A DNA stretch of 64,000 nt from Cacajao melanocephalus (Eukaryota; Chordata; Mammalia; Primates; Pitheciidae), in NCBI GenBank assembly GCA_963573385.1, contig CAUYLG010013942.1:1-64000 (forward strand). The letters run 5' to 3'. The translations under genes and the position numbers were made by a program. Below are positions 1 through 15,339 of this stretch, in pieces. The notes under the pieces are model-generated. The model was given only the letters and a program-made list of their open reading frames with translations. It searched no databases and had not been told where the DNA came from. Numbering within the stretch: position 1 is the stretch's first letter; every line of letters starts with the position of its first letter.

Positions 1-126
1 CTCCTCCGCCGGGAATCTCCTAGTCTGTGGGCAACAAAAATTCGTCTGAAAGTGCGGCGTCCACTCGCTCTCTGCGCTTTCACTGGGAGCTACAATCCTG
101 AGCTGTTGTTAATCGGCCATCTTGGA
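1..126 (-). mobile_element. L1 5' UTR fragment, antisense, cut by window edge
   Basis: Read on the minus strand, the segment begins GATGGCCGATTAACAACAGC and continues with AGCTCCCAGTG and a run of CpGs. This resembles the start of primate L1 5' UTRs. The L1 body would extend left, outside the window. CpG density is far above the flanking DNA. Confidence 0.6.
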
Positions 127-132
127 TCTCTT

Positions 133-448
<316 letters not shown>

Positions 449-795
449 AATTGTTTTTAAGTGACACATAATAATTGCACACATTTATAGGATTGCAGGC
501 TAATATTTTAATACATGTATACAAGGTTTGGTGGTGATCAAATCAGGGTAATTAGCATATATATCACCTCAAACAGTTATCATTTATTTGCATTGGGAAC
601 ATTCAACATCATCTCTTCCAGATGTGTGAAAATATATATTAAATCGTTGTTAACTTTAGTCACCCTACAGTGCTACAGAGCATTAGAACTTACTATGCCT
701 GTCTAACTGTAATTTTGTATTCCTTAACTAACTTCTCTCTATCCCCTCCCGACTCTTGCCAGCCTCTATCAACCACTGTTCTACCTAACATTATG
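449..795 (-). mobile_element. L1 3'-end fragment, antisense
   Basis: The plus strand reads as the reverse of an L1 3' UTR (TCACCTCAAACAGTTATCATTT, then a pyrimidine-rich stretch with ACCACTGTTCTACC). It is homologous to the L1 ends at 8030 and 38890. Confidence 0.7.
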
Positions 796-802
796 CATTT
801 CC

Positions 803-868
803 AGCAGGTTCCCAGGAGGTGCTGCTGTTGCTATCCTAGGGACCATACTTTGAGAACCACTGTTTCAG
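803..868 (+). mobile_element. MER5A 3' fragment (hAT-Charlie)
   Basis: AGGTTCCCAGGAGGTGCTGCTG followed by ACCATACTTTGAGAACCACTG matches the 3' half of MER5A, including its terminal repeat. Confidence 0.75.
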
Positions 869-1720
869 AATTAGTATTCTGATATACCAAACCCAGAGAC
901 ATTAACATATGCTTAGGGATTCTGTTAATTCATGTTTGTTTGTTTTTGTTTCTTAAATTTCCTGCTCCATTGCATTGCCTCACAAGTATTATAAATTTTT
1001 TTCCATGGCTAAAGACCAGAGTTACAGTTGCACATGTAATTGATATTTAATAAACTGAAAGTAGATTATATTGCATCATTCATAGAATTGTTTTCATTTC
1101 CCTCAATGGAGGTCTCTTTTTTAGTCTTAAACAAAAAGAAGCAAATGTGGTAGCATCTATTTCTAAGAAGAGATGATGGTGGCATGGTTTTCTGGGTTGA
1201 TATGAAGATTCAGGGATCATCAGAAACTCTAAGCATCCCAAAATGAACATTTGTATAATTTTAAGTGATAAAATTATGCATAGCAAGTTCTATGGGGATT
1301 TGTATGACATTTTCTAATCTCAAAATCTTTTAGGAGCTTTTTCCCCCTACTTTCATGCTACTTTTTACAAATTTCATTTTGAGCTTCTATTGCCTTACCA
1401 GAAGCTTTTACATTTTGGACCTGGAAAGAGATTTCTGACTCCACGGAGAATTATTTTTTTACACTTAAAAGTGTTTGATATTGTAGATAAAATGTCATAC
1501 CTTAAATACCCCATTTTCAGTTAGTTTGCCTCTGTGACTGAACAGTCTTTGGAACTAACAAGAATATAATAAAGAGAGCAAGCACAAAGGGACTTAAGCT
1601 TAGAGAAACATTTGTACTATTTGATCATTTTGGTGAGTTTCTAAAATATATTAAGACTATTCTCTACATATAGATACTCAATTAATATAAACTTGAAATG
1701 TCGTTGGCAGTGTTATTCCT

Positions 1721-2122
1721 GATATCCATGGTTTACTGACTGTTTTTAATCATGGTACAGTGGACTATTCTTAACAAATAACATTTAACATGCAGTTCCT
1801 AAACCAAGAGGTATTCAGCAAGAATTGACAAAATCACCATTTATCTAAGTGTTCTTCCTGACAATAAATTCTAATAAAGAGAATCTGATAGTTAATAGCT
1901 TCCAGGGATAAAAAATAATTTAACTCTAATAAGTAAAAAGAATGTACCATTGAGTAAACAACTACATTATTTAAAAAAAGAAGTTATTATAGAGTAACAA
2001 ATCATAGTGTTATCTTGTGTAAATATGAAACTGTAGACATATTAAACTTTGGTATATATTAGAATCACCTGGGGAGCCAATAAAGAAAACAGCCTCACTG
2101 AGATAGAACAACACCTGGGCCT

Positions 2123-2163
<41 letters not shown>

Positions 2164-2204
2164 CTATGGAAGATTCTGTCACACACCAAAATTGAGAAGC
2201 ACTG
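1721..2204 (+). repeat. Inverted duplication, arm A
   Basis: This segment is about nine-tenths identical, by eye and in reverse complement, to 27481-27978. Shared stretches include AACAACACCTGGGCCTT and GTTCCTAAACCAAGA. Both arms carry a TG microsatellite at the same internal position. Part of the unit (about 2050-2204) resembles MER5A; the rest is not a family I know. Confidence 0.85.
2125..2161 (+). repeat. (TG)n microsatellite in arm A
   Basis: About 18 uninterrupted TG units inside the MER5A-like part. The same tract, as CA, occurs at the matching place in arm B. Confidence 0.97.
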
Positions 2205-2359
2205 ATGCTTATTTATGTTTGAGAAAATTAAAACAAATAGATAATAAAATTTCTTCCTTGGTTTACTCCTTAAGAGTAAGGTTTCTTTTATATCCTCATC
2301 AGGAAGAATGGATGGTTTTGCTATCTTGGTATCTGCTTACAAAATATCAATATACAGAC

Positions 2360-2450
2360 AAAAAAAAAAAAAAAAAAAAGGAAGAGAAGAAAGAGGAGTT
2401 GGGCAAGGAGGAAATATAAGAGGAGGAGAAGGAGGGGGAGAAGGCCCGAT
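2360..2450 (+). repeat. A-rich then GA-rich low-complexity tract
   Basis: A run of about 20 A is followed by purine-only sequence (GGAAGAGAAGAAAGAGGAG and similar) up to about 2447. Confidence 0.9.
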
Positions 2451-3192
2451 GATGATCTGACAATTATTTTTCCTCAGACCAATATGGATAAGAAAAGCTA
2501 GCCAATAGTTAAATGCATATATGGCTTTATGCCTTTATTATAAGCAAAGATTTAGAAATCTTCCCAAACCAACATTTGGAGTGAGAGAGAGCTGGAAAAA
2601 GTCATTTTTATGGTGAACTCTGATGTCAGACTCCGTTGTACAAGTTTCTTAATGGATGGGATTTTGAAACTTTCCAGTCTATTTCTCCAAAATATATTAT
2701 AGTTGCCTCTAGTAATTTTATAGCAGAGTTAAAAGGATTGCCTCTTTTACTAAGCAAGGCTTGAAAATGTAACTGCTTGAGGGTTCAAGGGAATGGCCAT
2801 TGGACATCCTAAAAATAAAACCAAACAAAACAAACTTCTCCATTAGGTTTTCGCCAGAATGAAATCCTCACCATGGTAATTCTAATGTAAAATTCTCTGC
2901 AGCATTGTAAAATGGGAAGTTTAGTTTTGATTCTCAAAATGAGTTCTTCTGTTGCTTTCCCATGATGTACTTTCATCCATTTTTCAGGAGGTCTACACTT
3001 TTATTGAACTCTGAGTACCTAATTCCAAACTACAGCTTTGTAAGCCACAGGCTCTAAAGTTTTTCTACTTCTTTGTCTTCTTCAGTTTTATCATCTGTCT
3101 TCCGCTCGTCATACATTAAATCAGTGTAGTTGATTTAAGATTAATCCTTGGATGAAGTAATTTTATAAAATTATTTCATATTAAGAAATTAT

Positions 3193-3394
<202 letters not shown>

Positions 3395-3479
3395 CTAGTA
3401 CACTAAGAGAAAGGGTTGAGGGGAACCAAAATCGATGTCAGTGTAATGTATTTGTGGGGCATTTCTTAGGCCTGCCTAA

Positions 3480-4962
<1,483 letters not shown>

Positions 4963-5729
4963 CTAATATGAGCTGAAACTTAAAAAAGGAGGCTAATAGA
5001 ATCATATCTACTATTTCTCAATTAGCATGATTCACCAGGATCCATCTTTTCTATAAAACTAATCACTAAATGCAAGTTGCTTAAAGCAGTGAGATACCTA
5101 TATCTCAGAGCCATGTATTTAAAATGTAATTGTTATAAAGAGTACAAACAGATCAAATTGCCAGTGAACTGCAAGGGTAATTGTGTTAAAGAAAAGCTAA
5201 TCTATGTACTCACAGCACTGAAAACTGTCATAACCTCCTTGTTTCAGACTAAGTAGATCATTTATTTGTGATAATGGGCACATATGCTCATTAACATGTC
5301 ATAAACAGCTGTGTTAAATGTATTATGTGTTCTGTGACATAAATAAGGCACTTAACATGAGGTTGTGTTTAAAATATAGGCCCAGGAAGAACAAAAAAGC
5401 AATAAATGCTTTCTAATATAGTTGCCTGGTCTTGAATTCCAAATTTATTTCTACTTTATTAATGCTACTTGTATGGAAATTGTGGGTATTTCTCTAGTGA
5501 AATATCTTGAAACTCAAGGACATTAGAACTTCTTCCTGCTTTCTCATCCTTAGTGTTTCTTAAGCCAGGTTTGCTAGCTTGTGTTTCTTTTCTGGTAGAG
5601 GAAGAGATCATGTAGACATGGGAAGGTATTTTCATGAAAATCAGTCTGCATTTCAGCAAGCTTAGGGCAGAGTTCATTTGACAGATGCTCTCAACCCAAT
5701 CTTGTTCTAAAAGTCTCCAAACTAGATGT

Positions 5730-5890
5730 TGAACTTAGAGATCATCTAGTTCAACTTCTTAATTTTTGTGGATGAGGAAACTGAGTTTCAGAGAACTTAA
5801 AAGATCTTTCTGAGTCATGAATTTTGAAGTGATAAAGCCAAGACCTAGGGCTAGATATCGAGACACCCAGTTCAATACTTTCTGCTAGAA
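5730..5890. repeat. MIR/L2-like relic
   Basis: ATCATCTAGTTCAACTTCTT followed by GGATGAGGAAACTGAG is the typical core of old mammalian MIR or L2 fragments. Confidence 0.55.
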
Positions 5891-7564
5891 GAACAGGATG
5901 TACTATAATTGGTTTGGCTATGCCAAAAGGATCTGTGGGGAGAAGGAGCTTATTTGAAAATAAAGACACCAGGCTGCTGTAATATGGGATCTTTGTCAAT
6001 ATCATCTATAGGAGATTTAAGTGGTTACCATTATTTTACAATTTATATTAATCCAAGCAAAGTTCCGAATGCTTTTTTGAGTGAGTGGCCAAGGTGAAAG
6101 GCATGAATATATGACAGTGAGTGACACAAGACATAATTGGGCAAAGTAACAGACTTCAAACATAAGTTTTAGAAATTGAGTATGCAGGAATGAAGCAAAT
6201 GAAACCAGGAAGAAACCCTGAGAAGCTATTCTGCTTTATCTTCACTGGAAAATGGGGTGTACAAAGATAGAAATAGCTCTGTCCATCAGAATTGGTATGA
6301 GTTAACCCCTTATGAGAATATTGATTACATGCAGTTTAGATGTCTGCCTTTTAAATGACAGAAGATTGGAAAGATTTTACAAAGTACAACTAAAAGTGTC
6401 CTCATTACAAAGAAATTAAGGAAGCTAATGAAGTCGAGATTTCTATCCTGAAAAATAAATGAAGGCTAAAACATAACTTTGGGGACATTTTTTAAGAAAT
6501 AAAATGCTGCTTCAAACAAATAAAGGGCTCTTAAAGAAAATATCCATCTCTTCTGCATTTTCACACAAGGTGTTTCAGGAGAAAATGGGATTAAACATCA
6601 GCAAGAAAATTCAGTTAGACTCTTCAAGTGATTAAATATTGAAAACAAGATATCAAGGGACATTGTAGAATCTCTTGCCCCAAAGATTGTTCAAAATAAA
6701 ATTGAAAGTAATTTGACTTGAATGATTTAAGTGCACACCTGTCTGAGCAAATGGTGGACCCCATGACCTCCTGAGACCTTGTCAAGGTCTTTGACTCACA
6801 TTCCTATTATTCTGGCAAATGCTATACTGCCAGCTTCAAAAACAGTGTACTTTAATGATACTTGCTCCATCTCCTCAAGATTCTTAAATGACTTTCTATT
6901 ACCCCTGTTGATTCTTTATGTTCATTTATGTGTATGAAAAAAATTCAACTGTAATATTTATTTAGATTTCCAAGCCCATGAGAAACATTTGTATGAAAAT
7001 TAAGACACTCCAGGGATTTGTGATTTTAGGTAGTAGCTTGATTGACTTGCTTCTGCAAGTGGGATTTACCTATTTAAAAACCCATCTGAGCTTTGTTCTA
7101 AATAACTTTTCCCAAGCTGTTTAGAGTTGACTTTTATTCTTATAGAATACTTTGTCTGACTGGATTTTTTTTTTAAATTTCAATGGATGCCATAATCAGA
7201 ATGAAGAGATGGAAATAGTCCCCCCAAAAATCTTAGCTACCACACTAATAACTATTACTGCTTTAAAATATTTAGTTTTATTTTGAAAATATTAGTTTTT
7301 TCTGTCTCAATTTTCATGTACTGATTGATATGTGGTAATAAGCATGCCTGGATTTAAATGAATTTGTAATTTCTCATAATATTAACTTTTGGAGCCAACT
7401 GTTTCCTTAATTGTGGTTACCTCATCTGGGTGCATTTTTACTTATGTAAAATAATATCCTTGATTTTAGTTTTTATTTATTTTTGGACATTTTTCAAAGC
7501 CCTCAACTTTTTTGAAAAGCTTTGTAAAGAAATGACAGGGAATCTAAGCCTGAGATTCATTTGA

Positions 7565-7987
<423 letters not shown>

Positions 7988-8029
7988 TAAGAAAATAATT
8001 TTTGAAGAAATAATGTAAATTTTTAAAAT

Positions 8030-8536
8030 ATTTTAAATTTTAAACTGACCAATAATTATATATTTTTATGAGGTACAATGTCATGTTTTGGTGTATGTAT
8101 ACATCATGGAGTGATTATATCAAGCTAATTAACATATCTATCACCACATACCTCTTTTCTGTGGTGAGAACATTTCAAATCTACTCTTTTAGCAATTTTG
8201 ATATATACTATGCTGTGCAATAGATATTAAAAGCTTCTTTCTCCTCTCTAACTGAAACCTTTTACCCTTTAACAAACATCTTTCCATTCTCTACCACACC
8301 CCATCCTCCCAAGCCTCCGGTAACCATTCTGCTCTGTACTTCTATGAATTTGACTTTTTGATAATAGATTCTAACTGTAAGTGAGATCATACAATATTTT
8401 TCTTTCAGTGTCTGGTGTATTTCCCTTAGCATAGTATCCCCTAGGTCCATCTGTGTTATCACAAATAACAGGATGTACTCGTTTTTAAGGCTGAATAATA
8501 TTCCATTGTGTGTGTATGTGCATGCATAGATATATG

Positions 8537-8570
<34 letters not shown>

Positions 8571-8830
8571 GATATATATCACATTTTCTTTACCCATTCA
8601 CTCATTAATGATTGATTCCATATCTTGGCTATTGTGAATAATGCTGCAATTAACATGGAGTGTAGATATCTCTTATACATCCTCATTTCAATTCGTTTGG
8701 ATATATACCTGTAAGTGGGATTGCTGCATCATATGGTAATTCTAATTCTAGTTTTTTGAGAAAGCTACGTAACCATTTTTCATAATGGCTGTCTAATTTT
8801 CACTTTCATCAACAATGCATGTTTTTAAGA
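8030..8830 (-). mobile_element. L1 3' end with TA microsatellite, antisense
   Basis: Reverse of an L1 3' UTR and ORF2 end, with hallmark stretches AATAATATTCCATTGTGTG and TATCTTGGCTATTGTGAATA. An impure TA array at 8528-8580 has grown inside it. Confidence 0.85.
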
Positions 8831-9889
8831 AAAAGGAAAGATTTAAAGAGATTCATGTTTATTCTCTCATGGTTGTGACTGACCTTTTTCTTTAAATTAG
8901 CTTAGAAAACAGTCATAGGACCTCAAATGGCCGCATAAACTTATGAGATTTTTTTAAAGTAAAACTGTTTCAAGTTGACTTACTTCTTATGTCTACAGAA
9001 GGACTTCTCATTAATAGAAACATATTAGAAAAAATAATTTCCTGATTTTATTTTATAGTTTCATTAAATGCTAAACTTTTGCAGAGTCATTTTTTTTTTG
9101 GTTAGGTATTAAGAACAGTGAATTTTGTTTCAATTATAGTGGCATGGCCTACAACATCTATATCTCAAGTGAGAAATAAAAATTCCCTCTAGTGCTTCCA
9201 AATTTCTGGATGTTTAGGAACATGTTGACTCAACAGCTGAGTAATAAGATGAACAGGTTTTCTTTTCATCTGGATACGTTGAAGTCATGTAGACCCTAAC
9301 AAAATGGTACTGACCATTCTGGAATCCGTGATATTGCTATTTCTACCCCATTCTTCTTGTTAGAAGGCATCTTATAATTATTTCTGTTGGATCCTGAAAT
9401 GTTAGACCTACATGGTGAAGAAAAAGTATTTTTATTTGTTTCTATAATGATTTGACCAAAAGCTGTTTGTTTTTTTTTTTAATTTTTGTATCGATTATAA
9501 AGTACGGCAAGCAGATCCAACCTGAAATAAATGTAAGCTATGAATGGGTAAGCAGATTTGAAGGGCTGCTTTCAACTAATCTTCAGTCCTCAGTAAAAAC
9601 AAAATTGAATCATAATCAATGTAGTCATTTGTTATGGGTTTTTTCCCCCAGGTCCTACTTAGTCTAGTCTCAGCTTGGAAGACAGATAAGAATGATAACT
9701 CGTTTTCACCAATAACAGGACAGTTGGGCAGAATCACCACTCCCTCATGCATTCCTAGTGAGGGTTTGAGAAAATTGAAATCTGAAAGAGGTGATTTTGT
9801 CAGGTGGTGCTATAAAGAATTACATCTCATAGACATGCAATTAACCTCCATATCTAGCTTTAGACCACTCCTTGTCTCCACTAAGAATT

Positions 9890-10225
9890 CTGTAGACTGA
9901 ATGTTTTATCTCCCTAAATTTGTGTATTGAAATTCCAACCCCCAATGTGATAGTATTGGGAGGTGGAGCCTTTGGGAACTAATTAGATCATGAGGGTGGA
10001 GCCCTCATGAATGTGATTAGCGCCCTTATAAAAGGAACCACGGAACACTCTTGCTCTTTTCACCATGTGAGGATACAATGAGAAGTCTGTAATCTGCAAC
10101 CCAGAAGAGGACTCTCATCAGAAATCAATCATACTGGTACCCTGGTCTCAAGTTTCCAGCCTCCAGAACTTTGAGAAATCAATGTTTGTTGTTTACAGGT
10201 CACTCAGTCCACAGTGCTTTGTGAT
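9890..10225 (+). mobile_element. MaLR LTR (MLT1-like), sense
   Basis: Starts near GACTGAATGTTTT. It holds GGAGGTGGAGCCTTTGGGA and GTGATTAGCGCCCTTATAAA, and ends CAGCCTCCAGAAC...GTCACTCAGTCCACAG, the layout of a mammalian MaLR LTR. One of few LTRs in the same orientation as DCC. Confidence 0.75.
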
Positions 10226-10229
10226 ATCC

Positions 10230-12650
10230 ACCCAAACTGATGAAGGCAGAGTTTTCCATAGTCAGTTAAACCAGATTTTACCTAGAGGTAGAGGGACTAA
10301 CCATTCTTCTTCTCTCTGGACTCGCCTGGTTTTAGCACTTGAAAGTCCCATATCCTGGGAAGCCACCTCAGTGCCATGTAAAACTAGGATGGTGGGTCAC
10401 TCTACTTCGAGGTGCCCCTGGTCTGCTTTGGCAATGACTGACTGAGGTGCAGATGCAGAAAATCCCCTCTACTCAAGAGACAGGCCAGGTGACATCCTGA
10501 TCATGAAAATCAAGGCTACAAGATAACTGGAACCTTTGAGTGATGGGTGTCTGAAATTTGATTGATGAGCATAAAGTATAGAGAGAACTGAATGTTGATG
10601 TTAATTATGATTGATTAAGAGAAAGAAGTGGAATAAATGCTGCACATTAGGCAAAAACTACTTTCTTAGAATGTTCCAAATGAAGTGGAAAGGGGACAAT
10701 TTGATTTTCTGTCACTTGAGAATTTCTGGCCTCATAGATCCCACCCATCAGTCGTCCCCAAGGCCAGAGGAGCTCTGCTGATTTGAATGAAGCAGACTGG
10801 CATTTTGATGCCTTATTACGAAGGCAGCTGCCTATGCACTGCTAATGAAAATGGCCTGTTACATTGCAGTTTCAGTCTTCCCACAATCTACATTCACTTT
10901 TACATGTTCTGTCTTTCAGTAGTGAAATGAAGAACAATTCTTTCTCTGTGAGATATCAAAATACTGTGGCTTGGACTTTAGTATTCCCTACAAGGATAGG
11001 CTCATGGATTCAGTCACTGAATTACAATCTCATATTAGATTGTATCATTTCAAGGCAATAAGGCTGTTCACAGCATTTTAAACACTTACCATGCTGTTTG
11101 GCAACACAGAATACATCAATGTTATGTCTGCTGAGGTTAAGATTGCCAAACCACTAGAATTCACAAGGGGCATATATCTTCCCAGTAATAAAGACCATAG
11201 ACCTGATTTAATCTCATTTTTAAAGCAATAGCAGTCAATAAAGCAGTCACGACTAAATGGTAACAGTAGGCTTTGCTTGGGTAAAACAACAAAAAAAATG
11301 TTTTGTATTCTCAGGTGCTATATAGAGCCCATATTAAATAATGTCCCTCTTCCATTTTTGCTTTCTCAAAGTGTCTTTTGATAAAAAGAAGTGTAGCAAA
11401 CAAAATCTGTCTTTAATCAGTCAGCACATTTCATGCAGTGATCTTGCCATGCACCATTCATCCTATCCTTCTAGGAGCTTTTCAAGTGCTCTTTAAGCCT
11501 TGAGTGCACCCTTGGCTGGAGAGGGAAGGAGAGTGGGAAAGATAAACGAAGAACTATCATTCCATCCAACGTTTTGTTAAAAGTTGCAATGTAACAGGCT
11601 ACTGACTATCAGTATTTCTAGTCTAGTCATTTTGAGTTCTATTGTAAAGAATGCCTGGGCTATTAAATCTCCATTTGAAAGCAACTTCACCAGACTAGCT
11701 GAAATGTGGGAATTTTATTTGTATCCAATTAGCTCTAATCTAAAATGCTGCGGTATTTCTGTACCATGTATACTTCTATTTAGTCCTCTAGATTGAGAAC
11801 AGCTGACAAAGGGAAGCAGAGCTGAATTCATCTATGAGGCTTTCCTACCATCTCCTCTGCTGTGTATCTAGCAAAGTATGTCATGTTAATAGTAGACATT
11901 TGCCTTACCAATGAAGACGTGGGGTTTCATGCCATATATAGAGAGATTTCTGCTGTTGTCATCCTACTCTCCACCTCTCCTTCTCTCCTTCATCTTCCTC
12001 TACTCCTCCTCCTTCATTGGACTTCAGCAGATTAAACTTGCCCATATATGTGCCTATATAAACATATTCTTGATAAACTGAGTTGGATTATTATATCTCA
12101 GTAGTCTACAAATTAATTAACTATTGAAAACTTTGTGATTAGAAAATTGACTGTTTGGGAATATTTAAGCACCACTTAAAAAGGAAAAAGCATGAGCTAT
12201 GTTTTCATTTCTTCCCTAACCCTTACCATCAAAATGAACTTGCATCTGGCCAAGCACATCTTCCCTACTCTAGATGTTGCCAGATAGCTGAGCCTCTGGA
12301 TTTTCTTCTGTTCAACAGACATATAATAACCTACCTCCTACAGCCATGGTAGTTTTCAAACAACATCTAAGATGTAAAGCTCTAGTGCATAGTAGATGCT
12401 TATTCAACAACAGCCATAATAAAAATAGACCTAATAAAGATCATTACTGTGTTATTATAATAATAGTTATTAGAAATGAACAACTTTCAATATTCCCATG
12501 TGATGATGCAAAATATTTTCTTCAGGGGGATGAAAAATAGCCAACAAATCCTGAGACATACATGTTGTAAACTTGGATCAGACATCTGCCTTTGCGATCT
12601 GTGAACACAAACTGGCAAGCCTGAATTGAGTTTTCAAAAAGTTAAATCTA
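10230..12650. other. Repeat-poor single-copy intronic DNA
   Basis: About 2.4 kb without any Alu, L1 or LTR I can recognise, in a window otherwise full of them. No ORF or RNA gene is convincing. Confidence 0.6.
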
Positions 12651-12655
12651 CGGAA

Positions 12656-13400
12656 TTTTTTTTTTTTTTTTTTTTTGGCAAGCAGTGCCCAAATCCCTCA
12701 GACAGACTAAAAGATTCATTTTTGACCAGTGGATCTACTATTATGTTAATGCAATCAATACAGTTTGTACTGACTGGACCAGGTGTTTGAGATTGAGCGA
12801 CCTTGCAGTCATTTCAGAAAAAGGTACAGGGCACTCCTCTCAGCCTTCTTAATGGCTTTTCAACTGAAAAAGATTCAGTGAAGCTGGTTCATGGGAGTTC
12901 ACTTGGTCTTGACTTGGAGTTTAACGTAACCGGTCCGCTCCTGGGGATGAGGAATTAATTTCAACATGGAAGAAGACTAGATAACAACAGATCTCTTATG
13001 AATACACATAAAAGTCCCATTTTATTTTATTTTTATACAACCATGACCACCTGTCCACCCATCCGCACACCTACCTGCCCACACAGCTCTTGGACAACCC
13101 ACTTGCCACGCGACGTCTGAGGAGCACAGTTGAAGCCTACGTGGTACTTCTGCTTGCATTTAATCTTCCAGGGATGTAGTGGGACAGGCTCCTCCCAGGA
13201 TAGAGCAATGCTGACTGCTGGATACATGATAGTGTGTTTGTGTCCAGGTAGATTTGTCTTTGTTAATTTTTGAGCATTTACATCTTATTACTAAAACCAC
13301 TGACTTGCTTTTTATAGCAGCTTCTGCTTCAGAAAGTGAATCTGTGTGCATTACCTTGTAATGCTCAGAAACACTCTGTGATGTAAGCACCCACATTGAC
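12656..13400 (-). pseudogene. Retrogene-like segment with poly(A) tail, unidentified parent
   Basis: Read on the minus strand, CpG-rich coding-like sequence ends in a 21-base A run (T run at 12656-12676), the form of a retrotransposed mRNA. A frame ending in GKWVVQELCGQ stops at 13075, where CAG|GTAGGT is a donor-like site. After 134 bp, an acceptor-like CCTCATCCCCAG ends at 12941, and the frame resumes for 13 codons (ERTGYVKLQVKTK) to a TGA at 12899-12901. About 220 bases of 3' UTR-like sequence follow. I do not recognise the protein. The 5' limit is uncertain. No target duplication or AATAAA was found, so a genuine antisense terminal exon pair or chance are alternatives. Confidence 0.5.
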
Positions 13401-15339
13401 AGTTAATAACTTACTGGAAAAAGCTAAGTGTTCTATGGTCAGCGACTGGGACTTAGTCTAAATCCAGATGCACACTTATTCCCTTAGCACTTTGCTTCTC
13501 AATCTAAAGACTGGATTTCAGAACTCTGTAAACAATTTCCTATGTAGTCAGTCACTAATTTTTAATAAACGAAACCCTCCACAATACAAATTAAGGAAAA
13601 TAACAATAATGGTAATAATGATTATAATAATAAAAATCAATTTATCTATTTAGTCCCTTGAAAATGTCAACTCCTTGTGGGAAACCTTATGATTTAAATG
13701 TTTTCTTCTAAGATGAGAAGATTTTGTTATCATAACTATACATTCAATAGTGACACATGACAAATCCGTGTCAGAAAAACAAAGAGCATATAACTTTTTA
13801 AATAAGCTCATAAATTATGGTCTTTCTAGGAACACAATTTAGTAATCTTTTATCTTTCTAAGTGTTTTTACAATTCAGGCCAAGTTTGCATATTTTCTCC
13901 CCTGCTTTTGAAAAATCAGAAAAATAAAAGGCCAATTAAATTGCATTTACTTAAGTTATTTCATTCAGGGACATATATTTTTCTTCCCTATTACAATAGA
14001 TGTTCAAGATGCAAATTGTCACACTCTGCTTTTAAATAACACAGGCATTATCATTAAAATTCCCCTGTGTTAAAAAAAATAGTTACTTGAGGAGTTGTTT
14101 CAGTGAATTCTCTTCTAGAATGCCTCCCATTTAAATGAGTTATGAAATAATTAGTGAAAGCATATTATGGTGAGAGAAGCTAGAATGAAGCATTTTTGAA
14201 ATGATAACCTGACCTTTATGTTCTTACTTAAAAGAAAGCTGAAAAAAAAAAAGCTTAACTGAAGAGAAGGAAGAATAAACCACATTGCCTCAGGTCACTC
14301 AAATGTTATATAAAGGAAACAGCAAGAAAAATGTTCATATTCCTTCTCTCTACAGGAGCAAATATAAGAATTTTGCCTAGAAGGTCAACTTCATCCTTTG
14401 CAGCAGTTTGGAAAATGTATCCCAGGGCTCTTGAACACTCTCAGAATTCTATTTGGGAAGGTTCGGTTACAGCGCAGAACTTTCCATTTTACATTTATAG
14501 ATATTGTTTATTTTCAAATGATAAGCAGAAAATTAAATTGCTCTGACTATATAATTCTTCATGACTTAATGATCTTCATTTAGCTAAATGTTCCTATTGT
14601 TTTGTAGTTAAAGCATGAGAGAAAGAAGAAAATAAGGAATAAATGTGGTCTTATAAGTAACTGTTTTATGTTTACTAGTCTTATTATTTTCTTTAATTTT
14701 ATTGCTAAATCAAACTGGGATACAATCATCACTAATATTTCCCCAATGCCTATTTCATCACACAGCCCCCACACCCTCAACTTAAATAATTGCATTTTAA
14801 AGAGAAGAGTTTTAGTTGCCTTCTTCCTAAGTCACTTTGCAATAAAATTTAAATAGAAATATATTCCTGAAAAATATGCCGAGCAAAAAGACATCTTCTA
14901 CATGTTAAAATTTACAATAGAGAACTTGACAAGGCTTTTTATAATAGAAACATCAACAAAATAACCTAAAAAAAATTCCAACCTTTCATTTCCTTTTCTT
15001 TGTTATGAATTCTAATTCATGTGACAATGGGAATAGCTAATTATTCATTCTAAATTTAATCAGTATCTTAAGAGCTCTGTTCTTTTTTATTCAACTCTTA
15101 AGGTATCCACCATGTGATTTTTGCTGGTACTGGAATAAAAATGGAGGAGAAACATCTTAAACAACTCAGTAATAGTAACCAAAAACTCTCTTGAATTTTA
15201 GAAAACCTTTTTGAAATAGAAAAATTTAAGTTTCTTGAAAAATATCAAGCTAAAAAAGTTTCAAATCATAGTAATATAAGAGAAAGTAATATAATATCTT
15301 TTCCTTTACATCACAAGGAAAATATATTGTTAATCTGTT

